Assembly (NCBI RefSeq): GCF_002844375.1
Contig: NZ_CP024199.1
Coordinates: forward strand, 1,996,001 to 2,060,000
Length of the DNA stretch: 64,000 bases
Reading direction: 5' to 3'
DNA from: Thalassospira marina
Lineage (GTDB): Bacteria > Pseudomonadota > Alphaproteobacteria > Rhodospirillales > Thalassospiraceae
The notes beneath the pieces were generated by a model. That model saw only the letters and a program-made list of their open reading frames with translations. It was not told the origin of the DNA and made no database searches. The position numbers were made by a program, and so were the translations under genes. This document shows, piece after piece, positions 26,813 to 36,286 of this stretch (positions are counted from its first letter, which is position 1; each line of letters starts with the position of its first letter).

Positions 26813-28021
26813 ATGGAAGAAGTTACTTCGGGCTTTGAAGACTTAAACGACAAGGTTGTCGCAAAATTCACCGATTGGGCCGATATGGTTGGCGGCGGAG
26901 ATATTGGCCGCGCCATTGTTGCCATCGTTATTTTGCTGTTTTTCATCACCATTCGTAAATTTCTGGCGCATGGTGTGGTCGGTGGTATTCGCCGCCTGGC
27001 CGATCAGCATAAACATCAGACAATGGCCATGATCCTCGATGCATTACAAACACCGATTGAAGTGTTTGTTGTATTGTTGGGGATCTATTTTTCTGTCGAA
27101 GTCATGGAGTTTTCGGACAAGACGGATGCCGCGATTTTCAATGTTTTGCGGGTTTTTGTTATCGCCACCATTTTCTGGGCATTTTACCGGGTGGTCGAAC
27201 CACTCGCCCTTGGCTTTAATACCTTTGCCGGGCGTTTTGGCGCAGGCCTGGCCGATGATTTACGCCAGTTTTTTATCCGCTGTGTGCGCACCCTTGTTGT
27301 TGTGTTGGCTGGTGTTGCCCTGCTCGAAGATTGGGGCATTGATGTCAGTGCGTTTTTGGGTGGCTTGGGCCTGGCCGGTATGGCGGTTGCGCTGGCTGCG
27401 AAGGATTCAGTTGCCAATGTTTTTGGCGGATTGACGATTTTTGCCGACAAGCTGTTTAAACGCGGTGACTGGATCGAAACACCGCATTTTGAAGGTGTTG
27501 TCGAATTTGTTGGCCTGCGGGCAACCAAGGTACGTACCTTTTCCAAGGCAATGGTCGTGATGCCCAATGCCGAAATTGTTGATTCACCAGTTATCAACTG
27601 GAGCCGCATGACGCACAGGCGCATCAAGATGGTAATCGGCGTTGAATATCGTACCAGCGCCGATCAGATTGAAAAGATCATCGAGCGATTGCGTAATTTT
27701 CTGCAGCAGGATGAAGACGTGGCCCAGGAAGATGTGCCGCAAATGGTACATTTGGCTGATTTTGGTAGCAGTTCGATCAATATCGATCTGTATTATTTCA
27801 CCAACACCACCGATTGGCAGGAATGGCGCGACATTCGCAATCGACATATCATTGCATTTAAACGGATAATCGAGGAAGAAGGGGCATCATTTGCATTCCC
27901 GTCCCAGTCTTTGTATGTGGAAAGCATGCCGGACATGAAAATGTCCCGTGCATCGGCAAACCAGGACGATCAGAATAAACACCAAAACCAGCGACAACAG
28001 ACGCCTGAAAAAATGGGATAG
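26813..28021 (+). CDS. Mechanosensitive ion channel, MscS family
   Basis: A 402-residue channel that should open on membrane tension to release osmolytes. About five hydrophobic helices precede the Gly/Ala-rich pore helix GLGLAGMAVALAAKDSVANVFGGL (MscS TM3, ~residues 180–205). The beta domain follows (FKRGDWIETPHFEGVVEFVGLRATKVRTF) and then an alpha/beta C-terminal domain. The last ~25 residues are Gln/Asn-rich and polar. The 245-base gap upstream holds two small dyads (26609–26628 and around the GTGGTC/GACCAC repeat) but no recognised regulator site. It splits the usual secDF–Mth938–synthase-like neighbourhood. Confidence 0.92.
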   Translation: MEEVTSGFEDLNDKVVAKFTDWADMVGGGDIGRAIVAIVILLFFITIRKFLAHGVVGGIRRLADQHKHQTMAMILDALQTPIEVFVVLLGIYFSVEVMEFSDKTDAAIFNVLRVFVIATIFWAFYRVVEPLALGFNTFAGRFGAGLADDLRQFFIRCVRTLVVVLAGVALLEDWGIDVSAFLGGLGLAGMAVALAAKDSVANVFGGLTIFADKLFKRGDWIETPHFEGVVEFVGLRATKVRTFSKAMVVMPNAEIVDSPVINWSRMTHRRIKMVIGVEYRTSADQIEKIIERLRNFLQQDEDVAQEDVPQMVHLADFGSSSINIDLYYFTNTTDWQEWRDIRNRHIIAFKRIIEEEGASFAFPSQSLYVESMPDMKMSRASANQDDQNKHQNQRQQTPEKMG

Positions 28022-28066
28022 TTTCCCATCGGGCGCTGGGCGTGACCGGCGGATAACTTAATTTCG

Positions 28067-28912
28067 ATGAGTGATACACCAAGCCTTTCCTACTGTGCCG
28101 ATTATGTACGGCGAAATGACAAGGACCGTTTTTTGTGCGCGCTGTTTGCGCCGGCCGAAAAGCGCGAAGACCTTTTCACGCTTTACGCCTTTAATCAGGA
28201 AATATCGAAAACCCGCGAAATGGTCAGCGAAGCCATGCTGGGCCAGATCCGCCTGCAATGGTGGCGTGATGCGCTGGCTGATATTGCCAAGGGCGAGGTT
28301 CGCAAACATGAGGTCGTCGAACCGCTGGCAGGCTTGATTGGGCAGGGGCGTGTCAGCCCGGCAACCCTGGAAGCCATGATAGATGCCCGCGAATTCGACC
28401 TGTTTGATAATGCGCCCAAGGATATGGCTGCACTTGAAAACTATATTGATGCAACATCCGGTCAGTTAAGCGAGGTTGCAGCTGGCGTTCTTGGTGCAAA
28501 AAGCGACGATGCCGCCCGCGCTGCCCGACTTGCGGGTAATGCCTATGGTCTGGTGGGGATATTGCGCGCCATGGTGTTTCATGGCCGGGCAAAGCGGCAA
28601 TATATCCCCGAAAATGTCATGGAAAAGCATGGTGTGGCGACAGGAGATATTTTTGAATTTCGCAAAACCGATGCTGTAAAAGCCATGACACATGACCTTG
28701 CCAGCCGGGCAAAGGAAAAAATACGCGAAGCACGCAAAATGCGCCAGGCATTGCCCAAATTGGCGTCTCCTGCGGCATTGCCGATCGTTCTTGCCGATAA
28801 CTATTTGAAAAAATTAAAAAAGGCCGAATATGACCCGTTTTCTGCGGAGTTCGGCCTGGCGCGACCTGCCAGTTTTCGCCTGACGATACGGGCAGTTTCG
28901 GGATATTGGTGA
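28067..28912 (+). CDS. Squalene/phytoene synthase-fold protein, NDUFAF6-like
   Basis: A 281-residue all-helical protein of the trans-isoprenyl diphosphate synthase fold. Start MSDTPSLSYCADYVRRNDKDRF, then LFTLYAFNQEISKTREMVSE where true synthases have the first Asp-rich motif (DxxxD); the helix continues RLQWWRDAL. The second motif region reads ARAARLAGNAYGLVGILRAM, again without DxxxD. Loss of both acidic motifs argues against carotenoid or squalene synthesis. The same loss marks NDUFAF6, a complex I assembly factor, and alphaproteobacterial homologs sit near secDF and the NDUFAF3-like gene. No carotenoid or hopanoid genes are nearby. Confidence 0.8.
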   Translation: MSDTPSLSYCADYVRRNDKDRFLCALFAPAEKREDLFTLYAFNQEISKTREMVSEAMLGQIRLQWWRDALADIAKGEVRKHEVVEPLAGLIGQGRVSPATLEAMIDAREFDLFDNAPKDMAALENYIDATSGQLSEVAAGVLGAKSDDAARAARLAGNAYGLVGILRAMVFHGRAKRQYIPENVMEKHGVATGDIFEFRKTDAVKAMTHDLASRAKEKIREARKMRQALPKLASPAALPIVLADNYLKKLKKAEYDPFSAEFGLARPASFRLTIRAVSGYW

Positions 28913-29020
28913 TGCAGTGTCTTTACAACGGGCAAAAAGGTTATAAATCTATATACATCAACCGGTTCCTGACCTGATTTGGCTGGTTGTCCGGTGTTAG
29001 AAGCCCGCGGGGTCCAAAAA

Positions 29021-29581
29021 ATGAAAAGCATCAGAAATATCGCACTCTTGGTCATCATCCCGGTGGGTGTTCTGATCACGCTATGGACCTTTGCAAAGCC
29101 CGCAGCGGCAACCTCTATTGATCCGTTCCTTGGTGTTTATCACGGCACGGCCATATCCGAAGAAACCCACGAGCTAAAGGCCCGTGACCTTGATGTAACC
29201 ATCAAGAAAACCGGCAATGCCTTTTCGATTGACTGGTCCACCGTGATTTACAAATCCGATGGCCGGGAAAAGGCATCGGCGATCAGCATTGATTTTTTCA
29301 GCACCGACCGGGCCGACATTTTTGGTAGCGCCATGCGTACCGGCCTGTTTGGTAAACGCGTTCCCAATGACCCGCTAAAGGGGCAGCCCTTTGTCTGGGC
29401 GCGCATTGTTGGGCCAACGCTGACGGTTCACGCCATGTATATTCTTGATGATGGCGGCTATGAAATGCAGGTCTATGAACGTACGCTGGACCCGCACGGC
29501 AATCTTGATCTGGTGTTCAAACGATTTCGCAACGGCAAAAGCATTCGTGAAATCACCGGCGAGCTGACCCGGGTTAAATAA
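29021..29581 (+). CDS. Secreted or membrane-anchored hypothetical protein
   Basis: About 186 residues; I do not recognise the family. An N-terminal hydrophobic stretch (IRNIALLVIIPVGVLITLW) after positive charges, then KPAAATS, looks like a signal peptide or an anchor. The remainder alternates short strands and turns (FLGVYHGTAISEE, FSIDWSTVIYKSDGREKAS, LTVHAMYILDDGGYEMQVYERTL), suggesting a beta-rich, lipocalin-like or avidin-like fold; that is a guess from pattern. ATG at 29021 chosen because it begins the signal sequence; the frame is open to 28979. A clear terminator follows. Confidence 0.65.
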   Translation: MKSIRNIALLVIIPVGVLITLWTFAKPAAATSIDPFLGVYHGTAISEETHELKARDLDVTIKKTGNAFSIDWSTVIYKSDGREKASAISIDFFSTDRADIFGSAMRTGLFGKRVPNDPLKGQPFVWARIVGPTLTVHAMYILDDGGYEMQVYERTLDPHGNLDLVFKRFRNGKSIREITGELTRVK

Positions 29582-29610
29582 CGCAATTCCATCGCCAAAT
29601 TGCCCTCACG

Positions 29611-29648
29611 AAAAACGCCCGCGCAAGCTGCACGGGCGTTTTGTCTTG
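29611..29648 (+). terminator. Terminator between the secreted unknown and trmFO
   Basis: AAAACGCCCG pairs with CGGGCGTTTT around a short loop; A5 on the left and TTTTGTCTTGTT on the right let it work for both convergent genes. Confidence 0.8.
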
Positions 29649-29693
29649 TTGCATATTCAGCACTGGCTTGGGCAAAGACGATGCCTTGATGCC

Positions 29694-31037
29694 TTAATTG
29701 CCAATCTCGGCCAGCCACTCATCAAAGGCGGGAATGGCACGGTCGGTATACAGCTTTTTGCGATCACGGCCCTTGACCCGTTTTTTCAGATCAAGTTCCG
29801 GGAACAGGCCGAAATTGACATTCATCGGCTGGAAGCTGTCTTCGTTGGCACCGCCGGTAATATGGCCCAGAAGCGCACCCATTGCCGTTACTGCCGGGGG
29901 CAGGGGTAATTCGCGGCCCTGTTTTTCCGCTGCGGTAAAACGACCGGTCATCAGGCCGACAGCAGCACTTTCGACATAGCCTTCACACCCGGTGATCTGC
30001 CCGGCAAAACGGATGTCGCGGCGTGATTTAAGCCGCAGCGTCGGGTCCAGCAAGCGCGGGGAATTGAGGAAGGTGTTGCGGTGAATACCACCCAGGCGGG
30101 CGAAATCGGCATTTTCAAGGCCCGGGATGGTTTTGAAAACCTCGACCTGGGCGCCGTATTTCAGTTTCGTCTGAAAACCGACCATATTGTAAAGGGTGCC
30201 CAGTGCATTGTCCTGGCGCAACTGCACAATGGCATAGGATTTCACCAGCGGATCATGCGGGTTGGTCAGGCCAACCGGTTTCATCGGGCCATGGCGCAGG
30301 GTTTCACGCCCGCGTTCAGCCATTACTTCAATGGGCAGGCAGCCGTCAAAATACGGGGTGTTTTTTTCCCAATCCTTGAATTCGGTTTTGTCACCGGCCA
30401 GCAGCGCATCAATGAAATTGTTGTACTGCTCTTTGTTCATCGGGCAGTTGATGTAATCCTTGCCATCGCCCTTGTCATAGCGTGACTGGAACCACGCCTT
30501 ATCAAAATCGATGCTTTCTTTATACAGGATCGGCGCAATGGCATCGAAAAATGCCAGCGACTGTTCTCCGGTTTGTTCCAGAATAGCTGCCGCAAGCGAA
30601 CCCGATGTCAGCGGGCCGGTGGCGATAATGGTATTGCCCCATTCCGCGGGCGGAAGGCCGCTAATCTCGCCGCGCTCCATGGAAATCAGCGGGTGGTTCA
30701 TCAGCGCATCTGTAACGGCCTGCGAAAAGCCTTCACGGTCAACGGCCAAGGCGGCACCAGCCGGCACCTTGTGTTCATCAGCACAGCGCAGAATAAGCGA
30801 ATTTGCCCGGCGCATTTCATCATGGATCAGGCCAACAGCGTTATATTCCTTGTCATCGGAACGGAACGAATTGGAACAGACCAGTTCGGCGCATTTGTCG
30901 GTCTGGTGGGCATCGGTCGGGCGTTCCGGGCGCATTTCATGAATGATCACGGGAATGCCGGCTTCGGCCAGCTGCCAGGCGGCTTCACTGCCAGCCAAGC
31001 CAGCACCGATGATATGAACAGGTGTTACCGTTTCCAA
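29694..31037 (-). CDS. trmFO: Folate/FAD-dependent tRNA (uracil-5-)-methyltransferase
   Basis: Makes ribothymidine at position 54 of tRNA using methylenetetrahydrofolate and FADH2. The 447 residues open with the dinucleotide-binding VHIIGAGLAGSEAAWQLAEAG and continue with ELVCSNSFRSDD, which holds a conserved catalytic-region cysteine, then CPMNKEQYNNF, KPVGLTNPHD and GGIHRNTFLNSP, all TrmFO signatures that separate it from GidA. It diverges from the membrane protein gene across 259 bases in which I see no clear site. Confidence 0.95.
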   Translation of the reverse strand: METVTPVHIIGAGLAGSEAAWQLAEAGIPVIIHEMRPERPTDAHQTDKCAELVCSNSFRSDDKEYNAVGLIHDEMRRANSLILRCADEHKVPAGAALAVDREGFSQAVTDALMNHPLISMERGEISGLPPAEWGNTIIATGPLTSGSLAAAILEQTGEQSLAFFDAIAPILYKESIDFDKAWFQSRYDKGDGKDYINCPMNKEQYNNFIDALLAGDKTEFKDWEKNTPYFDGCLPIEVMAERGRETLRHGPMKPVGLTNPHDPLVKSYAIVQLRQDNALGTLYNMVGFQTKLKYGAQVEVFKTIPGLENADFARLGGIHRNTFLNSPRLLDPTLRLKSRRDIRFAGQITGCEGYVESAAVGLMTGRFTAAEKQGRELPLPPAVTAMGALLGHITGGANEDSFQPMNVNFGLFPELDLKKRVKGRDRKKLYTDRAIPAFDEWLAEIGN

Positions 31038-31296
31038 GCTGAACCTCCGTCAGAACAGGTTTTGGCATCAGGCCAAGTTTGGCCCCACACATAGCGGCCC
31101 CGGCACCCAAATATCAAGTCAATTGCAGCAATTTGCCGGTATCGCCGTGCGATTTCGGTTGGGTTTGGGCTTCTTCGTCACATTTGGCAGCACCATCCGT
31201 CAAACGGGTATTGAAAAGTGGTCCGGTGCCTGTGTTCTCAAATGGCTTGTTTGCTGCACTTAACCGGCTTCAATGGCTTTAACCAGGTAAAAACAA

Positions 31297-32121
31297 ATGA
31301 CCGATCCGGCAAACACCAGTTCCCCCAATACCCCCGGTACCCCCAATGCAACAGGTATCAGCCCGGCAACATCATCCGCCGGGCCGTCAAACAGTATTTC
31401 GACGCCCGTCGCCGCCGTCTCAGGGCGGGCGGCAGATCACCCCCAAACATCTGGCATATCCGGCGATAGCAGTGCGACGCGCCCGCAAAATGGCACCGAC
31501 GCATCTGCCAATCCCGCAACGCCAGCAGGGGTTACACCCGTTTCGCCTCTCAACAGCTTTGTCGCGGTTTTGACCGGGGGTGGTGATGTGGCCAAGCTTT
31601 CGGCGGCAAGCCTGGCTTTGGTCTTTTCGCCGCTGGTTCTGCTTGCGGTGCTGGCAACGTTCTTTACCATCGATGTGCTGGTCAGTTCTTGGGGCGGGCG
31701 GTTGTTTGGTTTCAGCTATGATCTGGTATTTTTTGTCGGCGTCTTTGGCGCATTGGGCGCAACGGTCAGCGTGATGCTGTATATCAGCGATACCCAGAAC
31801 TGGCAGAACCTGACACCGCTTGATATTTTCTTCCGCTTTTTATTTCGGCCGTTTTTGGGGTTTGTTTTTGCGATTCTGGCATTGCTGATTGTGCGTGCCG
31901 GGATCGTTCCCGACAGTCTGAGCCAACTTCAGGCCATTCGGGATCTCAATGATCTGGGGACGCTCAAGCTTAGTGATGAAAGCGGCCAGCAAGTCGCGAT
32001 CATGCTTTTGATTGCATTTTTGGCAGGGTTTAGCGAACGGCTGGTCAAGGCCATTTTGCAAACAGTCGAAGGCCGCATCCGTGCCCTGGCGATCGGTTCC
32101 GATAGCGCCAAAACAACCTGA
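31297..32121 (+). CDS. Membrane protein with disordered Ser/Thr/Pro-rich N-terminus
   Basis: A 274-residue protein; I do not recognise the family. Residues 1–90 are low complexity (Ser, Thr, Pro, Ala, Gly, Asn; runs such as SSPNTPGTPNATG) with no membrane segment. From ~residue 98 there are about four hydrophobic helices (ALVFSPLVLLAVLATFF; LVFFVGVFGALGATVSVML; FLGFVFAILALLIV; IMLLIAFLAGFSERLV). The helix ending AGFSERLVKAILQTVEG is a reminder of small bacterial channel-like or scaffold membrane proteins, but no function is assigned. Convergent with uvrA; no terminator is visible between them. Confidence 0.65.
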   Translation: MTDPANTSSPNTPGTPNATGISPATSSAGPSNSISTPVAAVSGRAADHPQTSGISGDSSATRPQNGTDASANPATPAGVTPVSPLNSFVAVLTGGGDVAKLSAASLALVFSPLVLLAVLATFFTIDVLVSSWGGRLFGFSYDLVFFVGVFGALGATVSVMLYISDTQNWQNLTPLDIFFRFLFRPFLGFVFAILALLIVRAGIVPDSLSQLQAIRDLNDLGTLKLSDESGQQVAIMLLIAFLAGFSERLVKAILQTVEGRIRALAIGSDSAKTT

Positions 32122-32160
32122 TGCGGCCCAAATCCACTTACCAAGTCCGTTTACACGGGT

Positions 32161-34989
32161 TTATGAAAGGCGCAAATGGCGCTTCAGATATTTGCCGGTA
32201 TAGCTGCGGTCATTTTTCATGATGTCTTCGGGTGTACCGGCACTAACCAGTTCACCGCCGCCATCACCACCTTCAGGGCCGATATCAATAATCCAGTCGG
32301 CGGTTTTGATCACATCCAGGTTATGTTCAATCACAACAACCGTATTTCCCTGATCCACCAGGGTATGCAGCACCTCAAGCAATTTACGAATGTCGTGGAA
32401 ATGAAGGCCGGTTGTCGGCTCATCCAGAATGTAAATTGTTCTGCCTGTCGCGCGTTTTGACAGTTCCTTGGCAAGTTTGACACGCTGTGCCTCACCGCCA
32501 GAAAGGGTGGTCGCCTGTTGGCCCAGGTGAACGTAGCTCAGACCCACCTGTTTTAGTGTTTCCATCTTGTCACGGATGCTGGGAACGGCTTTGAAAAAGT
32601 CCGCACCTTCCTCAACCGTCATGTCAAGAACGTCAGATATCGATTTGCCTTTAAACGATATTTCGAGAGTTTCTCGGTTGTATCGTTTACCTTTGCACTG
32701 ATCACATGTAACATAGACATCGGGCAAAAAGTGCATTTCAATTTTGATAACGCCATCACCCTGGCAGGCTTCGCACCGGCCACCCTTGACGTTGAATGAA
32801 AACCGCCCCGGTTTGTAGCCACGGGTTTTGGCCTCTGGCAACTGGGCGAACCATTCACGAATGGGGGTAAAGGCCCCGGTATAGGTAACAGGATTGGAAC
32901 GCGGGGTACGGCCAATCGGGCTTTGGTCAATATCGATAATTTTATCGATATGTTCGATGCCGGAAATGCTGTCATGGGCGCCGGGCTGGGTGCGGGCATT
33001 ATGCATACGTTTGGCCAGCGACTTATATAGCGTTTCAATCACCAGGCTGGATTTACCGCCACCTGAAACACCGGTTACGCAAACAAACCTGCCCAGCGGA
33101 AAATCAACCGTGATGTTTTGCAGGTTATTGGCCCGCGCACCGCTGATGGTAATGGCCTTGCCATTGCCATCGCGCCGTTTGGCCGGAACCGCAATCTGTT
33201 CAATCCCGGTCAGATATTTGCCCGTCAGGCTTTCCGGATTTTGCTGAATTTCATCTGGCGTGCCCTGGGCCACAATACGGCCCCCGTGAATACCGGCACC
33301 CGGTCCCATATCAACAACGTAATCGGCAGCACGGATGGCGTCTTCATCATGTTCGACAACCAGCACCGTATTACCCAAATCGCGCAGACGTTTCAGGGTT
33401 TCCAGCAGGCGGTCATTATCACGCTGATGCAGGCCGATGGAGGGTTCGTCAAGCACATATAAAACGCCCGTCAGGCCCGAGCCAATTTGCGATGCCAGGC
33501 GAATACGCTGGCTTTCCCCACCCGAAAGCGTGCCCGATGTACGCGACATGGAAAGATAATCCAGTCCCACATCGCTCAGGAATTTCAGGCGATCATTAAT
33601 CTCGCGCAGAATACGACGGGCAATTTCGGTCTGTTTTTCATCCAGTTTCGGCTCAAGGGATGCAAACCATTCAACCGCCTTGCCAATTGAAAGGGCGGTG
33701 ATTTCGGATATGGTGCATTTATCAACCTTGACCGCCAGGGCTTCCGGCTTCAGGCGATGCCCATGGCAGGCGTCACAATCGGAAACGGTCTGATATTTTG
33801 CCAGTTCATCGCGGGCCCACTGGCTGTCGGTTTCGCGCCAGCGACGCGACATGTTGGGAATAACCCCTTCAAAGGGGCGTGTTACCTTATAGCTGCGCGA
33901 ACCGTCATCATAGGTGACAGTCACTTCTTCCTCGCCCGAACCATGCAAAATAATGTGCTTGGCTTTTTCCGGCAGTTTGTCCCACGCTACGTTGGTTTTG
34001 AAGCCAAAATGCTTGGCAATGGCGCGCAGCGTTTGCAGGTAATATTTCGACGTGCTGCTTGCCCATGGGGCAATTGCACCGTCATCCAGCGTTTTGCTGG
34101 TATCGGGCACCACCAGTTCGGGGTCGAATTCCATTTGTGTGCCAAGGCCATCACAAACCGGGCAGGCGCCAAACGGGTTGTTGAACGAAAACAGGCGCGG
34201 TTCAATTTCTTCGATGGTGAAACCCGAAACCGGGCAGGCAAATTTTGCTGAAAAAAGCGTGCTGTCACCGGAACGGGCATCTTCGGCAAATACGATACCG
34301 TCGGTCAATTCCAGTGCAGTTTCAAAGCTGTCGGCAAGACGCGTCTGGATGCCGTCCTTGACTACAAGGCGGTCGACGACGACGGAAATATCGTGTTTCA
34401 GCTTTTTGTTTAGGTCGGGGGCTTCGTCGATGTCATACATTTCGCCATCGATTTTCACACGCTGAAAACCACGTGCGCGAAGGTCCTTCAATTCCTTTTT
34501 ATATTCGCCCTTGCGGCCACGTACGATGGGCGCCAGCAGGTAAAGGCGTGTGCCTTCTTCCATTTCCATCACGCGGTCAACCATTTGCGATACAGTCTGG
34601 CTGACAATGGGAAGGCCGGTTGCCGGGGAATAGGGGATGCCCACACGCGCCCAAAGAAGGCGCATATAATCGTAAATCTCGGTAACAGTACCAACGGTCG
34701 AGCGCGGATTGCGCGATGTGGTTTTCTGTTCAATCGAAATGGCGGGCGACAGACCGTCGATATATTCGACATCCGGCTTTTGCATCATTTCAAGGAACTG
34801 GCGCGCATAGGCCGACAGGCTTTCGACATAACGGCGCTGACCTTCGGCATAGATGGTATCAAATGCCAGCGAACTTTTGCCCGAACCCGACAGGCCGGTA
34901 ATCACCACAAGGGAATCGCGGGGCAGTTCGACATCAATGTTCTGCAGATTGTGTTCTTTCGCACCGCGAACCGAAATTTTTGTCAGCAT
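32161..34989 (-). CDS. uvrA: Excinuclease ABC subunit A
   Basis: The damage-recognition ATPase of nucleotide excision repair, about 942 residues (E. coli 940). Two ABC modules are visible. The N-terminal Walker A is GLSGSGKSS; the C-terminal one is GVSGGGKSS, where most UvrA have GSGKSS. Signature motifs TLSGGESQR and TLSGGEAQR are both present. Zinc modules: CPVCDGLG with upstream CPVSG, and CEACQGDG … CDQCKGKR. ATG at 34989 has AAAAGG upstream; a TTG at 35022 would add 11 residues and is less likely. Confidence 0.97.
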   Translation of the reverse strand: MLTKISVRGAKEHNLQNIDVELPRDSLVVITGLSGSGKSSLAFDTIYAEGQRRYVESLSAYARQFLEMMQKPDVEYIDGLSPAISIEQKTTSRNPRSTVGTVTEIYDYMRLLWARVGIPYSPATGLPIVSQTVSQMVDRVMEMEEGTRLYLLAPIVRGRKGEYKKELKDLRARGFQRVKIDGEMYDIDEAPDLNKKLKHDISVVVDRLVVKDGIQTRLADSFETALELTDGIVFAEDARSGDSTLFSAKFACPVSGFTIEEIEPRLFSFNNPFGACPVCDGLGTQMEFDPELVVPDTSKTLDDGAIAPWASSTSKYYLQTLRAIAKHFGFKTNVAWDKLPEKAKHIILHGSGEEEVTVTYDDGSRSYKVTRPFEGVIPNMSRRWRETDSQWARDELAKYQTVSDCDACHGHRLKPEALAVKVDKCTISEITALSIGKAVEWFASLEPKLDEKQTEIARRILREINDRLKFLSDVGLDYLSMSRTSGTLSGGESQRIRLASQIGSGLTGVLYVLDEPSIGLHQRDNDRLLETLKRLRDLGNTVLVVEHDEDAIRAADYVVDMGPGAGIHGGRIVAQGTPDEIQQNPESLTGKYLTGIEQIAVPAKRRDGNGKAITISGARANNLQNITVDFPLGRFVCVTGVSGGGKSSLVIETLYKSLAKRMHNARTQPGAHDSISGIEHIDKIIDIDQSPIGRTPRSNPVTYTGAFTPIREWFAQLPEAKTRGYKPGRFSFNVKGGRCEACQGDGVIKIEMHFLPDVYVTCDQCKGKRYNRETLEISFKGKSISDVLDMTVEEGADFFKAVPSIRDKMETLKQVGLSYVHLGQQATTLSGGEAQRVKLAKELSKRATGRTIYILDEPTTGLHFHDIRKLLEVLHTLVDQGNTVVVIEHNLDVIKTADWIIDIGPEGGDGGGELVSAGTPEDIMKNDRSYTGKYLKRHLRLS

Positions 34990-35132
34990 GTCCGGCCTTT
35001 TGTTCCTGAATTGTTCGGGCAATGTATAGAGGAGCCAGTGATTATACGCAAGTGCGCCCCTGACAGTTCCTGTCAGGATTTGTCAGCAGGAAAAATGACA
35101 AAGCCTGGAAAGGTAGTGGAGGGGAATTGGCG

Positions 35133-35168
35133 CAAAAGAAAACCCGCCAGAATGACCTGGCGGGTTTT
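35133..35168 (-). terminator. Intrinsic terminator after fbaA
   Basis: On the minus strand a perfect 12-bp stem (AAAACCCGCCAG / CTGGCGGGTTTT) ends in TTTTCTTTTG. It would close the whole leftward amino-sugar operon that starts at 41281. Confidence 0.85.
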
Positions 35169-35186
35169 GCAAAATCAGGCAGGGGA

Positions 35187-36266
35187 TTAACCCTTGGCAA
35201 TCGACTTGCCGGTGGCACCCAGATCCTTGAAAGCTTCTTCAAGGCGGGCTGCCATGGAAAGTTCGGCTTCACGAACCCAGACGCGCGGGTCGTACTGCTT
35301 TTTGTACGGTTTGTCGTCTTCGGGATCGACCTGGTATTTGAAGGCACGGTCGTTTTCTTCGACATATTTGCCAACGGCTGTCGCATAGGCAAATTGGGTG
35401 TCAGTATCGATATTCATTTTGAAAACGCCGTAGCCAACAGCTTCCTCGATTTTCTCTTTTTCCGAGCCGGAACCACCGTGGAAAACGAAATCAAGCGGGA
35501 AGCCATCAAGGCCATGTTTATCAGCAACGTATTTCTGCGATTCCAGAAGGATTTCCGGGCGCAGTTTAACATTGCCCGGCTTGTAAACGCCGTGCACGTT
35601 GCCAAATGCCGCCGCAACCGAGAAATGCCCCAGCGGTTTCAGGCGGCGATAGGCTTCTTCGACTTCTTCCGGACGGGTATAAAGGCGCGGGTCGATATCG
35701 TCCTGAGTGGTATCGAGTTCCTTGCCAATACCGTCTTCTTCGCCACCGGTAACGCCCAGTTCGATTTCCAGGCTCATATCGACGGCGGAAAGACGTTTCA
35801 GAAATTCCTCGCAGGTTGCCAGATTTTCTTCGAGCGGTTCTTCCGAAAGATCAAGCATATGCGAGCTGAACAAAGGCTTGCCGGTTTCCTTGTAAGCTTT
35901 TTCACCCCAGCTCAGCATACCATCGACCCACGGAACAAATTTCCGGTTGGCATGATCGGTATGCAGAACTACGGCGACGCCATAATATTCAGCCAGAAGC
36001 TGGGTATGGCGGGCGGCGGAAACAGCGCCAATAACGCGAGCAGCATTGGCATCCTTGATGCCCTTGCCGGCAAAGAACTGTGCACCACCATTCGAAAGCT
36101 GAATGATGATGTCAGAACCGGCATTGGCAGCAGCTTCAAGGGCAGCGTTCAGCGTGCTCGACGTGGTAATATTAACTGCGGGTAGAGCGTAACCGTCCTG
36201 CTTGCAGGCAGCAACGAGTTCACGATAGGCAGCACCGGTTACAACACCGGGTTTAACGGAAGGCAT
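35187..36266 (-). CDS. fbaA: Fructose-bisphosphate aldolase, class IIA
   Basis: A zinc-dependent aldolase interconverting fructose-1,6-bisphosphate with DHAP and glyceraldehyde-3-phosphate. At 359 residues it has the E. coli FbaA length. Seen: VKPGVVTGAAYRELV, SNGGAQFFAGKGI, the zinc and substrate region VLHTDHANRKFVPWVDG, LEIELGVTGGEEDG, GNVHGVYKPGNV, FVFHGGSGS and MNIDTDTQFA. It is the class IIA type, not the tagatose (KbaY) type. GGAGGAG precedes the ATG. It begins 20 bases after the Gfo/Idh gene, so it appears to be the last gene of the leftward nag operon; whether it also has its own promoter I cannot see. Confidence 0.95.
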   Translation of the reverse strand: MPSVKPGVVTGAAYRELVAACKQDGYALPAVNITTSSTLNAALEAAANAGSDIIIQLSNGGAQFFAGKGIKDANAARVIGAVSAARHTQLLAEYYGVAVVLHTDHANRKFVPWVDGMLSWGEKAYKETGKPLFSSHMLDLSEEPLEENLATCEEFLKRLSAVDMSLEIELGVTGGEEDGIGKELDTTQDDIDPRLYTRPEEVEEAYRRLKPLGHFSVAAAFGNVHGVYKPGNVKLRPEILLESQKYVADKHGLDGFPLDFVFHGGSGSEKEKIEEAVGYGVFKMNIDTDTQFAYATAVGKYVEENDRAFKYQVDPEDDKPYKKQYDPRVWVREAELSMAARLEEAFKDLGATGKSIAKG

Positions 36267-36286
36267 GTGGGTACTCCTCCTGGGGG

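Noticed and set aside
28067..28912. Carotenoid or squalene biosynthesis gene
   Set aside because: Neither Asp-rich DxxxD motif is present and no other isoprenoid gene is near; an NDUFAF6-like role fits better.
35127..36185. Plus-strand open frame (352 codons) opposite fbaA
   Set aside because: Antisense to FbaA, Phe/Arg/Gly-rich with no domain; spans the fbaA terminator.
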